Assembly (NCBI RefSeq): GCF_007904085.1
Contig: NZ_CP042326.1
Span: 1,550,001 to 1,614,000 of the forward strand
DNA length: 64,000 bases
Source: Euhalothece natronophila Z-M001
GTDB taxonomy: Bacteria > Cyanobacteriota > Cyanobacteriia > Cyanobacteriales > Rubidibacteraceae
Reading direction: 5' to 3'
Positions 47,778 to 58,130 of the stretch are shown piece after piece. The number at the start of each line of letters is the position of its first letter. Positions within the stretch are counted from its first letter, which is position 1. Position numbers and translations under genes: made by a program. The notes under the pieces were generated by a model, which made no database searches, was not told where the DNA came from, and saw nothing but the letters and a program-made list of their open reading frames with translations.

Positions 47778-47816
47778 CTGGAACTTTATAGGTAAAACTG
47801 GTACTTTATAGGTAAA
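47778..47816 (+). promoter_or_regulatory. Tandem 19-bp direct repeats before the GHKL gene
   Basis: CTGGAACTTTATAGGTAAA (47778-47796) and CTGGTACTTTATAGGTAAA (47798-47816) differ at one base and have a 20-bp period, about two helical turns. They end 45 bp before the ATG, in the expected promoter position. A repressor or activator site is likely. Confidence 0.6.
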
Positions 47817-47860
47817 GTAAATATTAACATTATCCAAAAAACTTAACAAAGCATCTAAGT

Positions 47861-50800
47861 ATGGCTCGACATCATCCTTTACAAGATATTAAAGATTTAA
47901 GAGACTCTCTACTAGATAATTATCCACCTCAAGCAATTCTAAAAGAACTAATCCAAAATGCGGAAGATGCAAACTCAACTTGTTTTGATTACGGTTGGAG
48001 CAGGGGGATTAAAGATGCTAAACATCCCCTTTTAAAGTCATCGGGAATTTTTATTTTAGATAATGGAAAATTTACTTTAGAAGATGCTGATAACATCCGA
48101 TACTTTAAAGGAAGTGGTAAACATAAAGAAGATAAATCAGAACAAGATTTTATAGGTAAATTTGGTTTAGGGCTTAAAAGTGTTTTCCATATTTGTGAAG
48201 CTTTTTTCTATATTAGTAATTGGACGAAAAAACAAGATGAGAATGGTGATACAATATGGGGATATGGTTTTTTTAATCCTTGGGCAGATAATTATGATGA
48301 AGATAAATATCATCATAATTGGACAAATTTATGTCAATCAGATCGTAATTTAGTTGAACAGGAAATACAACCAATTTTACGTAAAGAAGACTATATTAAA
48401 AAAAGCTGGTTACTAATTTGGATTCCTTTGAGAAAACAAACACACAAAACTAATGATCGCGAGAATAAATATGGATGGATAAAACAAAAATTTTATGAAG
48501 ATAAAAATAACATTGATTGCTTGTTTAATAAGGAAGAGACAAAATATCAATTAGCATTATTATTACCACTATTACGATATTTAACAAAAATTAGGTACTG
48601 GAATAATAAAATTTCAAAAACTGTATTTGAAGTTAGTAATTCAAATAAACACAAGCAACCTATAAAAAATATACCAGCTAATAAAGTAATAAATAATTCT
48701 GGTTATATAAAGTTCAATGATCAACAAAATATTAATATTAATATATCATTTCATTTTTGTAGTAGTGAAATCCGTCCAACTGAATTAAAAAAAGATGTTC
48801 TTAATTTTAAAAATCATGATCAATCTTTTGATCAAGAGATTGAAAAGACTACGCCCTACATAGAAATCGCTTTAACTCGCCTTCCTAATCTTAATGATGA
48901 TAATAATTTAAATATTAGGACAGCTATTTTTCTACCTACTGAACAAAATTGCCAACTTTCAATCAAATCTAAAGATAAGTATTTAATTACGCTAAATGGA
49001 TCTTTTTTTCCTGATTCTTCTAGAAAAGGTATATTAGGTTTTAATCCCGATAATTTTCAAATAGAAGAGCTAAATCAAGATTCTAGAATAATTTGGAATA
49101 AAAAACTGTACGATAAGTTACTTTCAATTCTTTTAAAAGCACTGGAATATTTTTATAAAGAACTTCAAAGTGACTTAGATGAAAATTTAGATCAAGAAAT
49201 AGCAGCCCTTTGTCAGGGACTAAATAATTCACTTCTTAAAACGAATCAAGACATAATTTGCCAAAATTATTGTTGGATTTATCGATTAAAACCAGATTAC
49301 TCAAGGTGGGAACTAATTTCCACTAATAAGCGAATTATAGCGCTACCTAGCTTTGTTAATGATTTATGGATAGAGTTACCAACATTAAAGGATTTTGCTG
49401 ATAAGTATTATTTAACAGTCAAAGAAAAACCAAACCTTATTAAAGAAGATCAATTAAATACTTTTGAAGCATCAGAACTGGTGAACCTATTTGAATCAAT
49501 TAATTCAAAATCTATATTTCAATCGCAAGAACTAAAAGAATTTCTTTTTCAATTTTTAGAAGAGTTTAAAGAGCAATTATCAATTAATGCCGTTAAATAT
49601 TTACTTAAAAAGATCAGGAAGTTTTTAAATCCAAATCAAGATACTGCCAATTTAATTTCCAAGATTATTAATTACTTAGGTAATGAGGATATTGATTCAA
49701 TTACTCTTAGTTATATTCCTGTCTATTCCCTTAAACAGAAATCTAATTATTATTGCCATCCTAATGAACTTCAAAATAAAATTGATAAATCTTTAGTCTT
49801 TAAATATAATAATCAAAATAAAAAAATACGTGATGCTTTACAAGCTGTTTTAGAGAAAGAAGCATTAATTTTAATTGATGAAAATTTAGCCCAGCAATTA
49901 TGGTCACAGAAAATTAAGACCTTTAGTGATAAGGCTTGCTTTGATATTTTATGTCAAAAACCACGACTAACTACTGACTCAGATAAACGTAAAAAACTAG
50001 TAAAGCAATTACAAGACTCAAATCATTCTAAGAAAAAACAAGTAATCCGATTCCTTTTACATAGTAGTATTGAACATTTTGATGACTCTTCAACGCCACT
50101 TTACGTTCAACCCTTATCAATTAATCAAGTTTGGAAAAAAATAGCGTCTTACACGTTACCACCATGGCAAGTTTTAGATACTCAATTAGCCCATAACATT
50201 CCAGAAGAGCAATGGCAGTCTTTCAATATTGAACCTATTTTACCTGATTCTTTAATTCGGCAATTAACACCAGAAAAAATTACAGGTGATATTTTACCGA
50301 GTCGAGAAGAGCGTGAGGAAGTATTAAGTGAAATTGCTAAAAAAAAGGATAATAAAAATTTTTGGAAACGTCTCCCACTTCATGAAACGGTTGATAGTTA
50401 CTTAGTTTCAATTAATGAAAAAACTTACCTAAATAACAGGAAATTTCCTCTAGACCAGTATCCTGAATTAAGGTCTCTTGTCACCTTAATTGATGAAAAG
50501 TACACTAATCAACCAGAGTGGATTCCCTTATGGAGTCCAACAGAAGCAGTTAAGTTAGTTTTACAACAAAATCAGCCTGAACAATATGACCAACTATTGC
50601 TAAAGGTACTCCATAAGTACTGTGATAATGTATGTAATGACAAGGAATTACTAAATCAACTTAAAAACACTCCATGGCTTAAGCTATCCAAAGGCGGAAG
50701 TATTTGTCCTAATCAGCTCATTTTCTTAGGGGAGCGAATTCAGAACTTAACCTCGGTTATAGAAGAGGCTTTTTGCAATGAAAGTCAAGTTGATTATGTA

Positions 50801-53800
50801 ATTAATACACAGTTACCTAATTCAATTCCACAAGAACAAATAAATCTTCTTAAGAATAAACTTTCTCCTACTTGGTATGAAAATGATCTATTAAAGTTTT
50901 TGCTGGATAAGACGTATGACCCTTCTACTTACTGTAAAGCAATTTTAGATTTATTGAAAAGTATTTATAAAAATAAACAAAAAATTCGTAATGAAAACTT
51001 TGAAAAACTTAAACAAAGCCACTGGTTAATTGATAAAAAAAATCAATCACTATCACCGCAACAAATATGTTATTTACCTAACTTAAATGATAAATATACA
51101 GAGATATTAAAGCAATTTTCATCTTGGGATTATATTACGCCGAAATTACTGAAAGAAGAGCTAAATATTAATTTGTATTTAGAGTATTCTCAATTTAAAA
51201 ATCTATTTTTATCAGAAAAAACTTCTATTCAAAAATTAGGCGACGCGATCGCGCAACTTCCTCAATACTATATTGGCAATGTTGATTTAGAACTCAAAGA
51301 GCTAAGTCAAGTTTTATCAAATTGTGAACTAATGCCAATTTGGGAAATTTATTTCCAAGTTCCCCAGCAACAATTTAAATCAGATATACTACCTAAAGTT
51401 AAAAAGCCAGTTTCAGATATTGAATGGTTATGTAAACTCTTAAAATGGATGACAGCAAGCTATCAAAAACCTAATGAAGATGTTATTAAAGTTTATAATA
51501 ATTATTTAAAATTATTTATTAATTCAGGCGCTAACTTAAATCAAAAAATTAAAAATTTAGCTGAACTAAAATTACTCAATAAAAACTTTGATTGGCAAGA
51601 CCCAAAATCACTATGTGTTCCTAAAACATATGGCATAAATAAGACTTATCTTATAGATGATAACCAATATCAGATCATCAAACAATTACTTAATTATCAG
51701 AGTAATTATACTCCATCAGATTTATTGGAATATCAGCAGTCAACTAATAATAGTAATGAACAAAAAACTAATGCAGAAACTTTAAAAGAATACTTTAAAG
51801 ATTGGATTAATACTACGAGTATATCTCCACCTGTAATTGGTTTGTTTTTAATGATATTTTATAATAATGATGATGAAATTAAAGAATTAGCTCAAAACTT
51901 TCTTGGAAAACATTCATTTGATAACATCTATTCAATATTATTTCGTGATCCAATACGTAATCCAAACTCTGAAAAGTGTGATTTAAAAATTACAATCAGT
52001 ACAGAAAATAAAATTACTGTTAAAAATTTATTCAATGCTAAATTTTATGTTGATGTATTACAACATAACCCGACAAACTTATTTATTGGAGAGTTAAATA
52101 AATCTAATGAAATCATTTTGAAACAAATTACAGCCAATAAGTTAAGTAAAGAAAATTTAGAAAATATTCTATTTAATAGTATAAAAGAATGGTTAAAAAC
52201 CTATAATAACGATATTAGTTCAATAAAACTTGATTCTCGTATTGATAATCAACTTAAACCAATTTTAATAGAAGCCCAAAAACTAGAAATTTATAATGCT
52301 CGTGATTTTATTATTGAAAATTGTTCATATACATTAAGAGTCTTAGAAATAAATAATAAATCGCTTATTGATACAATGGAACAAATAGACGACAAAAGAT
52401 ATGATAGACTTAGCTTAGAGAAGCAAACGCCAATAATTAAAAATAATATTAATAATGTATCAGCCGAAATTAAAAGAAAGATTAAATCAATTCAAGATAC
52501 AATAAAAAATAATACAGATGTCCAAAATGACTTGTTAGTTTCTGTTCGTAAAAAAATTCAAAACTTTGGCTATTCAAATAAAAGTGTTTTATTTGAGCTT
52601 TTTCAAAATGCAGATGATGCAGCACTAGAGCGAAATCATTTTCTTAATTCTAATGATTACAGATATAGCAAAACTGAAGAATGTGTTATTTCTTTAAATT
52701 CGAGTGAACTTGAGTTGATCCACTGGGGAAGACCCATTAATCAATTTAGCGACCCTACATTGAATAAGCGATTACAAGGAAAGGGTTATCAACGTGATTT
52801 AGTGAAAATGCTATCGTTCAATATTTCTGATAAAAATGAGGAGGCAACAGGAGAATTCGGTTTAGGTTTTAAGACGGTTTATCTGTTGACTGATTGTCCC
52901 AAAGTTCATAGTGGTAATTTAAGTTTTCAAGTCAATGGTGGAATTTTACCAGAGCCTATTACCGACTTAGATGAGATTCAAAAATTACAGAAGCGAATTA
53001 AGCAATTTCAACAACCAGATCAAGATAGCATTGATGGAACAATAATTAAGCTACCGATTTCGGCTCGGAATGATAGACAGCTTATTCAGTCTATTATTAA
53101 CGAATTTAAGTCTTATACACATTTGATCCTTGCCTTTGCTAAAAAAATCAAATCTTGTCGTATTGAAAGTGATCAAGTCAAAACTATTAAGTGGGAACCT
53201 GAGAAAGTTTTAGGAATAGATGGCATTGAATGTGATGTTGTTCAAAACCAACCAACACTTTGCTTTCGGTTAAAGAAAGGACAAGTCGCGATCGCGTTAC
53301 CTCGTAAATTAGATGATGATGAAGACTCCTTTTTAAGGGAAATGCCAACTTTTTGGGTCACAGTTCCCACTAAAGAATTACTATCATTACGCTTTGTAGT
53401 TAATAGTCAATTTGACATAAATCCCGGTCGAACTAGCCTTGATCCTAATTCTACTGATAATCAAGAGTTAATTAGTGAAATTGGTGAGCAATTAGGAGAA
53501 AAACTATGTCAATTATTTCAAGCCTCACAGGGAAACTGGGAAACGCTACACCAGCAAATTGGTTTAGATGAACAAGTTAATCCTTATCAGTTTTGGGAAT
53601 TTTTATGGAAGGTACTAGCTGTTGATTGGCTTGACAAACTAGATGAACAACATAAGTCAGAACTATTAAAAAACGGATTTGGAGGTGAGTATAATGGGGT
53701 TGGTCATCTGATTAGTTGTCATCCCACTCTTCCTAATGGACTATATGGAGATTATCGTCAATTAGTCTGTTTTACTGAACTAGCTTATGTCGTAACAGGG

Positions 53801-55384
53801 ATATTAAAACAACAAGAAATATTTGAAATTGTTTCCCCATGGTCCCAGTTTCAACAACACTACCAACCTAATTGTTTAGTTCACGAAGATATTTGGCAAT
53901 ACCTTCAAAGGTTACTACAAACTGATGAACCTGATGAACTAGAGTCGTTAACTTTACAGAAAGTTATTGAAAAACAATTGGGAGATAATAATATTTCTCC
54001 TGAAAATGCATCACAAATTGGTCAATTAATTGAAATAATTGAAAACTGGTATAGTAACGAAATTCAAGAAATTAACAATTTTTTTAGCAGTCATTCTATC
54101 TTGTTTATGAATAAAGAAAAAGAATACTACCCAGCTACTTCACTTTTAACGCCACACAGTTCTGATCAAGAAGAACAATATTTGGTACAATTTGCTCCTC
54201 TAGAACGGATTTTACATGAAGATTATAATAATCAAGCACTTAAGTTTTTCTTCAAGTGCCGTTCCCAACGAAAAACAATTGAAATTGCAGAACTAGTGGA
54301 ATGGGCAAAACAAGCTAGTACTGAAAAGCAAAAACAAGCCGTACGAAATTACTTGTTAGAAGGCAATTATAAAGAAGGATTTGAAAAACAATTAAAACAG
54401 AAATATAAAGGAAGTTGGATTGAAAAAGACGAGGGGATTCAACGCATACTAGAATTCAATCAAACTAAGGCTAAAGTTAAACAAGCTAATAAAGGAGAAT
54501 GTAGTTGGAATGAATTGGATCTTGATGATTCCAATCAATCTCAGGATTCATCATATAAAGACATAAAATCAGTCGATGTGAATCAAGTGCAAAAAAGTCT
54601 AGAAGACTTATCTAGTTGGTGGAATCGTCACTATCAAGACAAACTTAAAAAATATAATCGAGAGCTTTACCCAACTGAAATTGAGAATTTAAAATATGGG
54701 TTAAAACAGCGTGATCGTGAAGCCTGGCTTATCCTATTTTTTATTGGTATAACCCATACAATGGGAAGAACAATAAAACCGCAACATAAAGGTTTCATTG
54801 AACTGTGCGAAGAAAAAGGTTGGTGGGAAACTTTTAAGCAACCGAATCCACAGGAAAATTCAGAAAAATGGTTTAAAGTTTTAGATGAATACATTGAAAA
54901 GCTAAAGCAAGATACCAAGTGGTACTATTGGATGGAAAAATATCCTCATATTTACCAAATTTCAAAATATTTAGACGTTTATCAAGACTTATTTTTAAAA
55001 GCAGATCGATGGAGTCAAAAATGGGGCAACCAATTTAGTCTTCAGAAATTGGTTTCTCCAAGGAGTAATGAGCAGCTTTCTGGAGGAGGTTTGGATGCTC
55101 CGCCTTTATCAATAGGGATGGGAGCTAACTTTGTTCTACGTGAATTAATCAGATTAGAAGTAATTGAGCCTACTCCCGATTTAATTCCCTACTGTTTCGT
55201 TCCCCGAAAACAAATTAGAGAAAACTTGAGTTATTTAGGTTGTCAAAATATAGATCAGGAAAATTATGATAAATATGATAAAATGTCTAAAAGTATCTAT
55301 TATTTTCTGGAAAAAAATGGTGTAGAAGATTGTACCTTTAACAACAGTTTTGATATTGCAATTGAGTTGTATTGGAAGTATTGA
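47861..55384 (+). CDS. Giant double-GHKL (sacsin/MORC-like) ATPase
   Basis: A 2507-residue cytoplasmic protein. The first GHKL ATPase module is at about 1-420: N-box ELIQNAEDAN (E29, N33, D36), G1 ILDNGKFTLEDADNI (D67, G69) and G2 GKFGLGLKSVFHI (99-111). A long helical middle (about 430-1520) has no recognised domain. A second module begins near 1560: FELFQNADDA (E1579, N1583, D1586), LIHWGRPIN in place of the usual DxG, and GEFGLGFKTVYLLTD (from 1664). Residues about 1950-2507 are unassigned. Eukaryotic sacsin repeats such modules in one chain, and MORC-like GHKL proteins occur in prokaryotic restriction-type loci with SNF2 helicases. The ATG has only a weak RBS. The gene is very AT-rich and is followed by the helicase. 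Confidence 0.82.
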   Translation: MARHHPLQDIKDLRDSLLDNYPPQAILKELIQNAEDANSTCFDYGWSRGIKDAKHPLLKSSGIFILDNGKFTLEDADNIRYFKGSGKHKEDKSEQDFIGKFGLGLKSVFHICEAFFYISNWTKKQDENGDTIWGYGFFNPWADNYDEDKYHHNWTNLCQSDRNLVEQEIQPILRKEDYIKKSWLLIWIPLRKQTHKTNDRENKYGWIKQKFYEDKNNIDCLFNKEETKYQLALLLPLLRYLTKIRYWNNKISKTVFEVSNSNKHKQPIKNIPANKVINNSGYIKFNDQQNININISFHFCSSEIRPTELKKDVLNFKNHDQSFDQEIEKTTPYIEIALTRLPNLNDDNNLNIRTAIFLPTEQNCQLSIKSKDKYLITLNGSFFPDSSRKGILGFNPDNFQIEELNQDSRIIWNKKLYDKLLSILLKALEYFYKELQSDLDENLDQEIAALCQGLNNSLLKTNQDIICQNYCWIYRLKPDYSRWELISTNKRIIALPSFVNDLWIELPTLKDFADKYYLTVKEKPNLIKEDQLNTFEASELVNLFESINSKSIFQSQELKEFLFQFLEEFKEQLSINAVKYLLKKIRKFLNPNQDTANLISKIINYLGNEDIDSITLSYIPVYSLKQKSNYYCHPNELQNKIDKSLVFKYNNQNKKIRDALQAVLEKEALILIDENLAQQLWSQKIKTFSDKACFDILCQKPRLTTDSDKRKKLVKQLQDSNHSKKKQVIRFLLHSSIEHFDDSSTPLYVQPLSINQVWKKIASYTLPPWQVLDTQLAHNIPEEQWQSFNIEPILPDSLIRQLTPEKITGDILPSREEREEVLSEIAKKKDNKNFWKRLPLHETVDSYLVSINEKTYLNNRKFPLDQYPELRSLVTLIDEKYTNQPEWIPLWSPTEAVKLVLQQNQPEQYDQLLLKVLHKYCDNVCNDKELLNQLKNTPWLKLSKGGSICPNQLIFLGERIQNLTSVIEEAFCNESQVDYVINTQLPNSIPQEQINLLKNKLSPTWYENDLLKFLLDKTYDPSTYCKAILDLLKSIYKNKQKIRNENFEKLKQSHWLIDKKNQSLSPQQICYLPNLNDKYTEILKQFSSWDYITPKLLKEELNINLYLEYSQFKNLFLSEKTSIQKLGDAIAQLPQYYIGNVDLELKELSQVLSNCELMPIWEIYFQVPQQQFKSDILPKVKKPVSDIEWLCKLLKWMTASYQKPNEDVIKVYNNYLKLFINSGANLNQKIKNLAELKLLNKNFDWQDPKSLCVPKTYGINKTYLIDDNQYQIIKQLLNYQSNYTPSDLLEYQQSTNNSNEQKTNAETLKEYFKDWINTTSISPPVIGLFLMIFYNNDDEIKELAQNFLGKHSFDNIYSILFRDPIRNPNSEKCDLKITISTENKITVKNLFNAKFYVDVLQHNPTNLFIGELNKSNEIILKQITANKLSKENLENILFNSIKEWLKTYNNDISSIKLDSRIDNQLKPILIEAQKLEIYNARDFIIENCSYTLRVLEINNKSLIDTMEQIDDKRYDRLSLEKQTPIIKNNINNVSAEIKRKIKSIQDTIKNNTDVQNDLLVSVRKKIQNFGYSNKSVLFELFQNADDAALERNHFLNSNDYRYSKTEECVISLNSSELELIHWGRPINQFSDPTLNKRLQGKGYQRDLVKMLSFNISDKNEEATGEFGLGFKTVYLLTDCPKVHSGNLSFQVNGGILPEPITDLDEIQKLQKRIKQFQQPDQDSIDGTIIKLPISARNDRQLIQSIINEFKSYTHLILAFAKKIKSCRIESDQVKTIKWEPEKVLGIDGIECDVVQNQPTLCFRLKKGQVAIALPRKLDDDEDSFLREMPTFWVTVPTKELLSLRFVVNSQFDINPGRTSLDPNSTDNQELISEIGEQLGEKLCQLFQASQGNWETLHQQIGLDEQVNPYQFWEFLWKVLAVDWLDKLDEQHKSELLKNGFGGEYNGVGHLISCHPTLPNGLYGDYRQLVCFTELAYVVTGILKQQEIFEIVSPWSQFQQHYQPNCLVHEDIWQYLQRLLQTDEPDELESLTLQKVIEKQLGDNNISPENASQIGQLIEIIENWYSNEIQEINNFFSSHSILFMNKEKEYYPATSLLTPHSSDQEEQYLVQFAPLERILHEDYNNQALKFFFKCRSQRKTIEIAELVEWAKQASTEKQKQAVRNYLLEGNYKEGFEKQLKQKYKGSWIEKDEGIQRILEFNQTKAKVKQANKGECSWNELDLDDSNQSQDSSYKDIKSVDVNQVQKSLEDLSSWWNRHYQDKLKKYNRELYPTEIENLKYGLKQRDREAWLILFFIGITHTMGRTIKPQHKGFIELCEEKGWWETFKQPNPQENSEKWFKVLDEYIEKLKQDTKWYYWMEKYPHIYQISKYLDVYQDLFLKADRWSQKWGNQFSLQKLVSPRSNEQLSGGGLDAPPLSIGMGANFVLRELIRLEVIEPTPDLIPYCFVPRKQIRENLSYLGCQNIDQENYDKYDKMSKSIYYFLEKNGVEDCTFNNSFDIAIELYWKY

Positions 55385-55424
55385 GGTGAAAATCAATAAG
55401 GTATTGATTCAAGGAAAATCAGTT

Positions 55425-58130
55425 ATGGATGAGTATAATCGCGGAGATCAAGTAAGTCATTCTCAATATGGCAATGGTGAAGTAATTGTCGATAATGGAG
55501 AAACTGTTGTTGTTCGTTTTGAGCAGGGAATAGAAGAATGTCCGAAATCAAGACTATCTCCTCTTCAATCACTTACAGAAGCCATTGTTGCTTCCCAGTG
55601 GCATAATCCGCAAGAAACAATTGCCCATACTCAAGCATTAGCAATTCGATCAGTTAATGATATGTGGGGAGTTTTCTCTTTAGCTAAAATTAAACTACTC
55701 CCTCACCAGCTATGGGTTTGTCGCAAAGTCGTACAAAAACTCCCTGCTCGTTGGTTAATTGCTGACGATGTTGGATTGGGAAAAACCATTGAAGCTGGCT
55801 TAATTCTATGGACGTTACTTAGCAAAAATGCAATTAAGCGCGTCTTAATTTTATGTCCTGCCAGCCTTGTTGAGCAATGGCAAGAGCGACTGCGTACCAT
55901 GTTTGATATTCGCATGACGCGCTACACGACAGAGGCAGATACGCCAAAAAGCGATTTTTGGCAGACCCACTCTCAAGTAATCGCTTCTCTGCCTACTTTA
56001 AGGAAAGATCACCGTAATCGTCACCAACGCTTGTTTGAAGCTGAACCTTGGGATTTAGTAATCGTAGATGAAGCACATCACCTTAATGCTGATGAGCAAA
56101 CTGGACCTACCCTTGGGTATAACTTGATGCATCGCCTTATCCATGAACATCAAAAAGTTAAATCTGCCGTCTTTTTTACAGGTACTCCCCATCGAGGAAA
56201 ACACTATCAGTTCTTTTCATTACTGAAACTTCTTCGGAATGATCTCTTTGATCCGATAAGCGCTACAAGTTCACCTACTGAACTTCAAACTCAGATGAAA
56301 AATTTACATCTAGTCATGTTGCGAAATAACAAACAGTTAGTAACAGACATGATGGGTAAAAAACTTTTTTCTCCTGTTCGTGTTTCCTCAGAAACCTATA
56401 GCTATTCTGCTGAAGAAGAAGCATTTTATACTAAGCTTACAGATTTTATTGTTAGTGGAAAAGCCTATGCTTCGGGACTAAGCATAGTCAATCAAAAAGC
56501 TGTGATGTTAATCCTAACTTGTATGCAAAAATTAGCATCTAGCTCAGTTACTGCAATTCGGAGTGCTTTAGAAAAAAGGCTTGATAAAATTACTCAAAAA
56601 CGTGAACAATTACAGAAAGCTAAAAATCAAAAAGCGATTATTGAAGAATTTGAAGATGAAGAAAATATTGATAGCGACGAACTGAATAAATTAGAAGAAG
56701 AAATTTTTGAACTTAGTTTAAAAGTGGATTTAATGGAAGATGAAAAACCTAAGCTAGAAGAATTAATTGAGGCTGCTAAATTAGTTAAAAAAGAGACAAA
56801 AATTGATAAAATTTTAGAAATTTTAGAGACTCGATTTATTAATCGTCATGTGATATTTTTTACTGAGTATAAGGCGACGCAATCTTTAGTAATGTCAGCC
56901 CTAATTTCCCGTTACGGTAGTAATTGCGTCACTTTCATCAATGGAGATGAAAGGGTAGAAAAAGTTGTAGAAGAAAATGGTAAAGTAAAGGCTCGCGTAG
57001 AAAAAAAAGAACGTGCAGCGGAAAGATTTAATTCAGGAGAAGCTCAATTTTTGGTATCTACCGAAGCAGGTGGAGAAGGAATTGACTTGCAAGAAAATTG
57101 TCATTCTTTAATTCATGTAGATTTACCTTGGAATCCGATGCGATTACACCAGCGAGTGGGGCGATTGAATCGCTACGGTCAAAAATATCCAGTGGAAGTC
57201 ATTAGCTTACGAAATCCTGATACAGTAGAAACCCGAATTTGGGATAAGTTAAATGAAAAAATTGATAATATTACAGAGTCGCTCAAGCAGGTAATGGACG
57301 AACCTGAAGACTTGCTACAGTTAGTATTAGGTATGACCTCACCTAAATTATTTCGAGAGGTTTTTAGTGAAGCTGAGCAACATAAAGAAAATTTAAATCA
57401 GTGGTTTGATTCCAAAACTGCTACATTTGGCGGTCAAGATGCTGTAAAAACTGTAAAAGATTTAGTTGGCAGTTGCGAAAAATTTGATTTTCAGCAAGTG
57501 TCTCCCTTACTGCCACAGGTTGATTTACCAGAGTTGCAACCCTTTTTTGAAACAATGCTTCAGCTTAACAAGAGACGTATTGTTCGTAGCGATCAGGGAT
57601 TATCTTTTATTACGCCAGAACCTTGGTTAGTTGATCCTGCCATCAGAGAACGCTACGAAGATCTACATTTTGATCGCAACTGTCAAAATAAACGTAAGGT
57701 TAATTATTTGCTCGGTGTAGGACACCACTTGATGAATCAGGCGTTAAATCAAGCATTGGACTTGTCGAGTTGTGTAACGCAATTAAATCAACTCAAAGAG
57801 ATTATAGTCGTTTTTCAAATATTTGATCGCGTTACTAGTACTCAAAGTAATGTTCAGCAAGTTGTTGCTGGCATTAAAGTTGACCCAGATAATCATCAAA
57901 ATAAAGAACTTCTGAAGGATTGGGAACTATTGAAAATTTTAAATGAACAAATTGAAAAATTAGATAAAACAGGTCACGCAAACTCACCCTCAATTAATAC
58001 AGACCAAATTTTAAAACTTTTAGAAGATGCTAAATATTATTTTACTACTCAGTGGGACATTCTAGACTTACCTTTTGAATTTCCAAAGGCTCAAGCTAGC
58101 ATGTTACTCTATCCAAGTAAGAGTACATGA
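55425..58130 (+). CDS. SNF2-family helicase/translocase partner of the GHKL protein
   Basis: A 901-residue SF2 translocase. A small N-terminal SH3/Tudor-like domain (NRGDQVSHSQYGNGEVIVDN, VVVRFEQG) resembles the tail domain of UvrD-type helicases. The motor follows: Walker A DDVGLGKTIEAG (K120), DEAH at 215-218 in VIVDEAHHLNADEQTG, FFTGTPHRGKHYQFF, a coiled-coil insert about 400-450, STEAGGEGIDLQ and motif VI HQRVGRLNRYGQK from H575. The architecture is close to RapA and DISARM DrmD-like helicases. No nuclease or methyltransferase domain is seen. I use the ATG at 55425 after AAGGAAAA, 40 bp after the GHKL gene; a longer in-frame start overlapping that gene is possible. Confidence 0.87.
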   Translation: MDEYNRGDQVSHSQYGNGEVIVDNGETVVVRFEQGIEECPKSRLSPLQSLTEAIVASQWHNPQETIAHTQALAIRSVNDMWGVFSLAKIKLLPHQLWVCRKVVQKLPARWLIADDVGLGKTIEAGLILWTLLSKNAIKRVLILCPASLVEQWQERLRTMFDIRMTRYTTEADTPKSDFWQTHSQVIASLPTLRKDHRNRHQRLFEAEPWDLVIVDEAHHLNADEQTGPTLGYNLMHRLIHEHQKVKSAVFFTGTPHRGKHYQFFSLLKLLRNDLFDPISATSSPTELQTQMKNLHLVMLRNNKQLVTDMMGKKLFSPVRVSSETYSYSAEEEAFYTKLTDFIVSGKAYASGLSIVNQKAVMLILTCMQKLASSSVTAIRSALEKRLDKITQKREQLQKAKNQKAIIEEFEDEENIDSDELNKLEEEIFELSLKVDLMEDEKPKLEELIEAAKLVKKETKIDKILEILETRFINRHVIFFTEYKATQSLVMSALISRYGSNCVTFINGDERVEKVVEENGKVKARVEKKERAAERFNSGEAQFLVSTEAGGEGIDLQENCHSLIHVDLPWNPMRLHQRVGRLNRYGQKYPVEVISLRNPDTVETRIWDKLNEKIDNITESLKQVMDEPEDLLQLVLGMTSPKLFREVFSEAEQHKENLNQWFDSKTATFGGQDAVKTVKDLVGSCEKFDFQQVSPLLPQVDLPELQPFFETMLQLNKRRIVRSDQGLSFITPEPWLVDPAIRERYEDLHFDRNCQNKRKVNYLLGVGHHLMNQALNQALDLSSCVTQLNQLKEIIVVFQIFDRVTSTQSNVQQVVAGIKVDPDNHQNKELLKDWELLKILNEQIEKLDKTGHANSPSINTDQILKLLEDAKYYFTTQWDILDLPFEFPKAQASMLLYPSKST

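Larger units (their letters stand above)
46171..47860. other. 1.7-kb gene-poor region between the partition genes and the GHKL gene
   Basis: AT-rich region between divergent units with no reading frame that I can support. It contains phased GTTAAT repeats (46316-46386), a perfect palindrome (46631-46659), one HIP1 copy near 47296 and direct repeats just before the large gene (47778-47816). Pieces around 46,850-47,250 and 47,560-47,700 look like decayed coding sequence but are too short to name. Confidence 0.5.
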
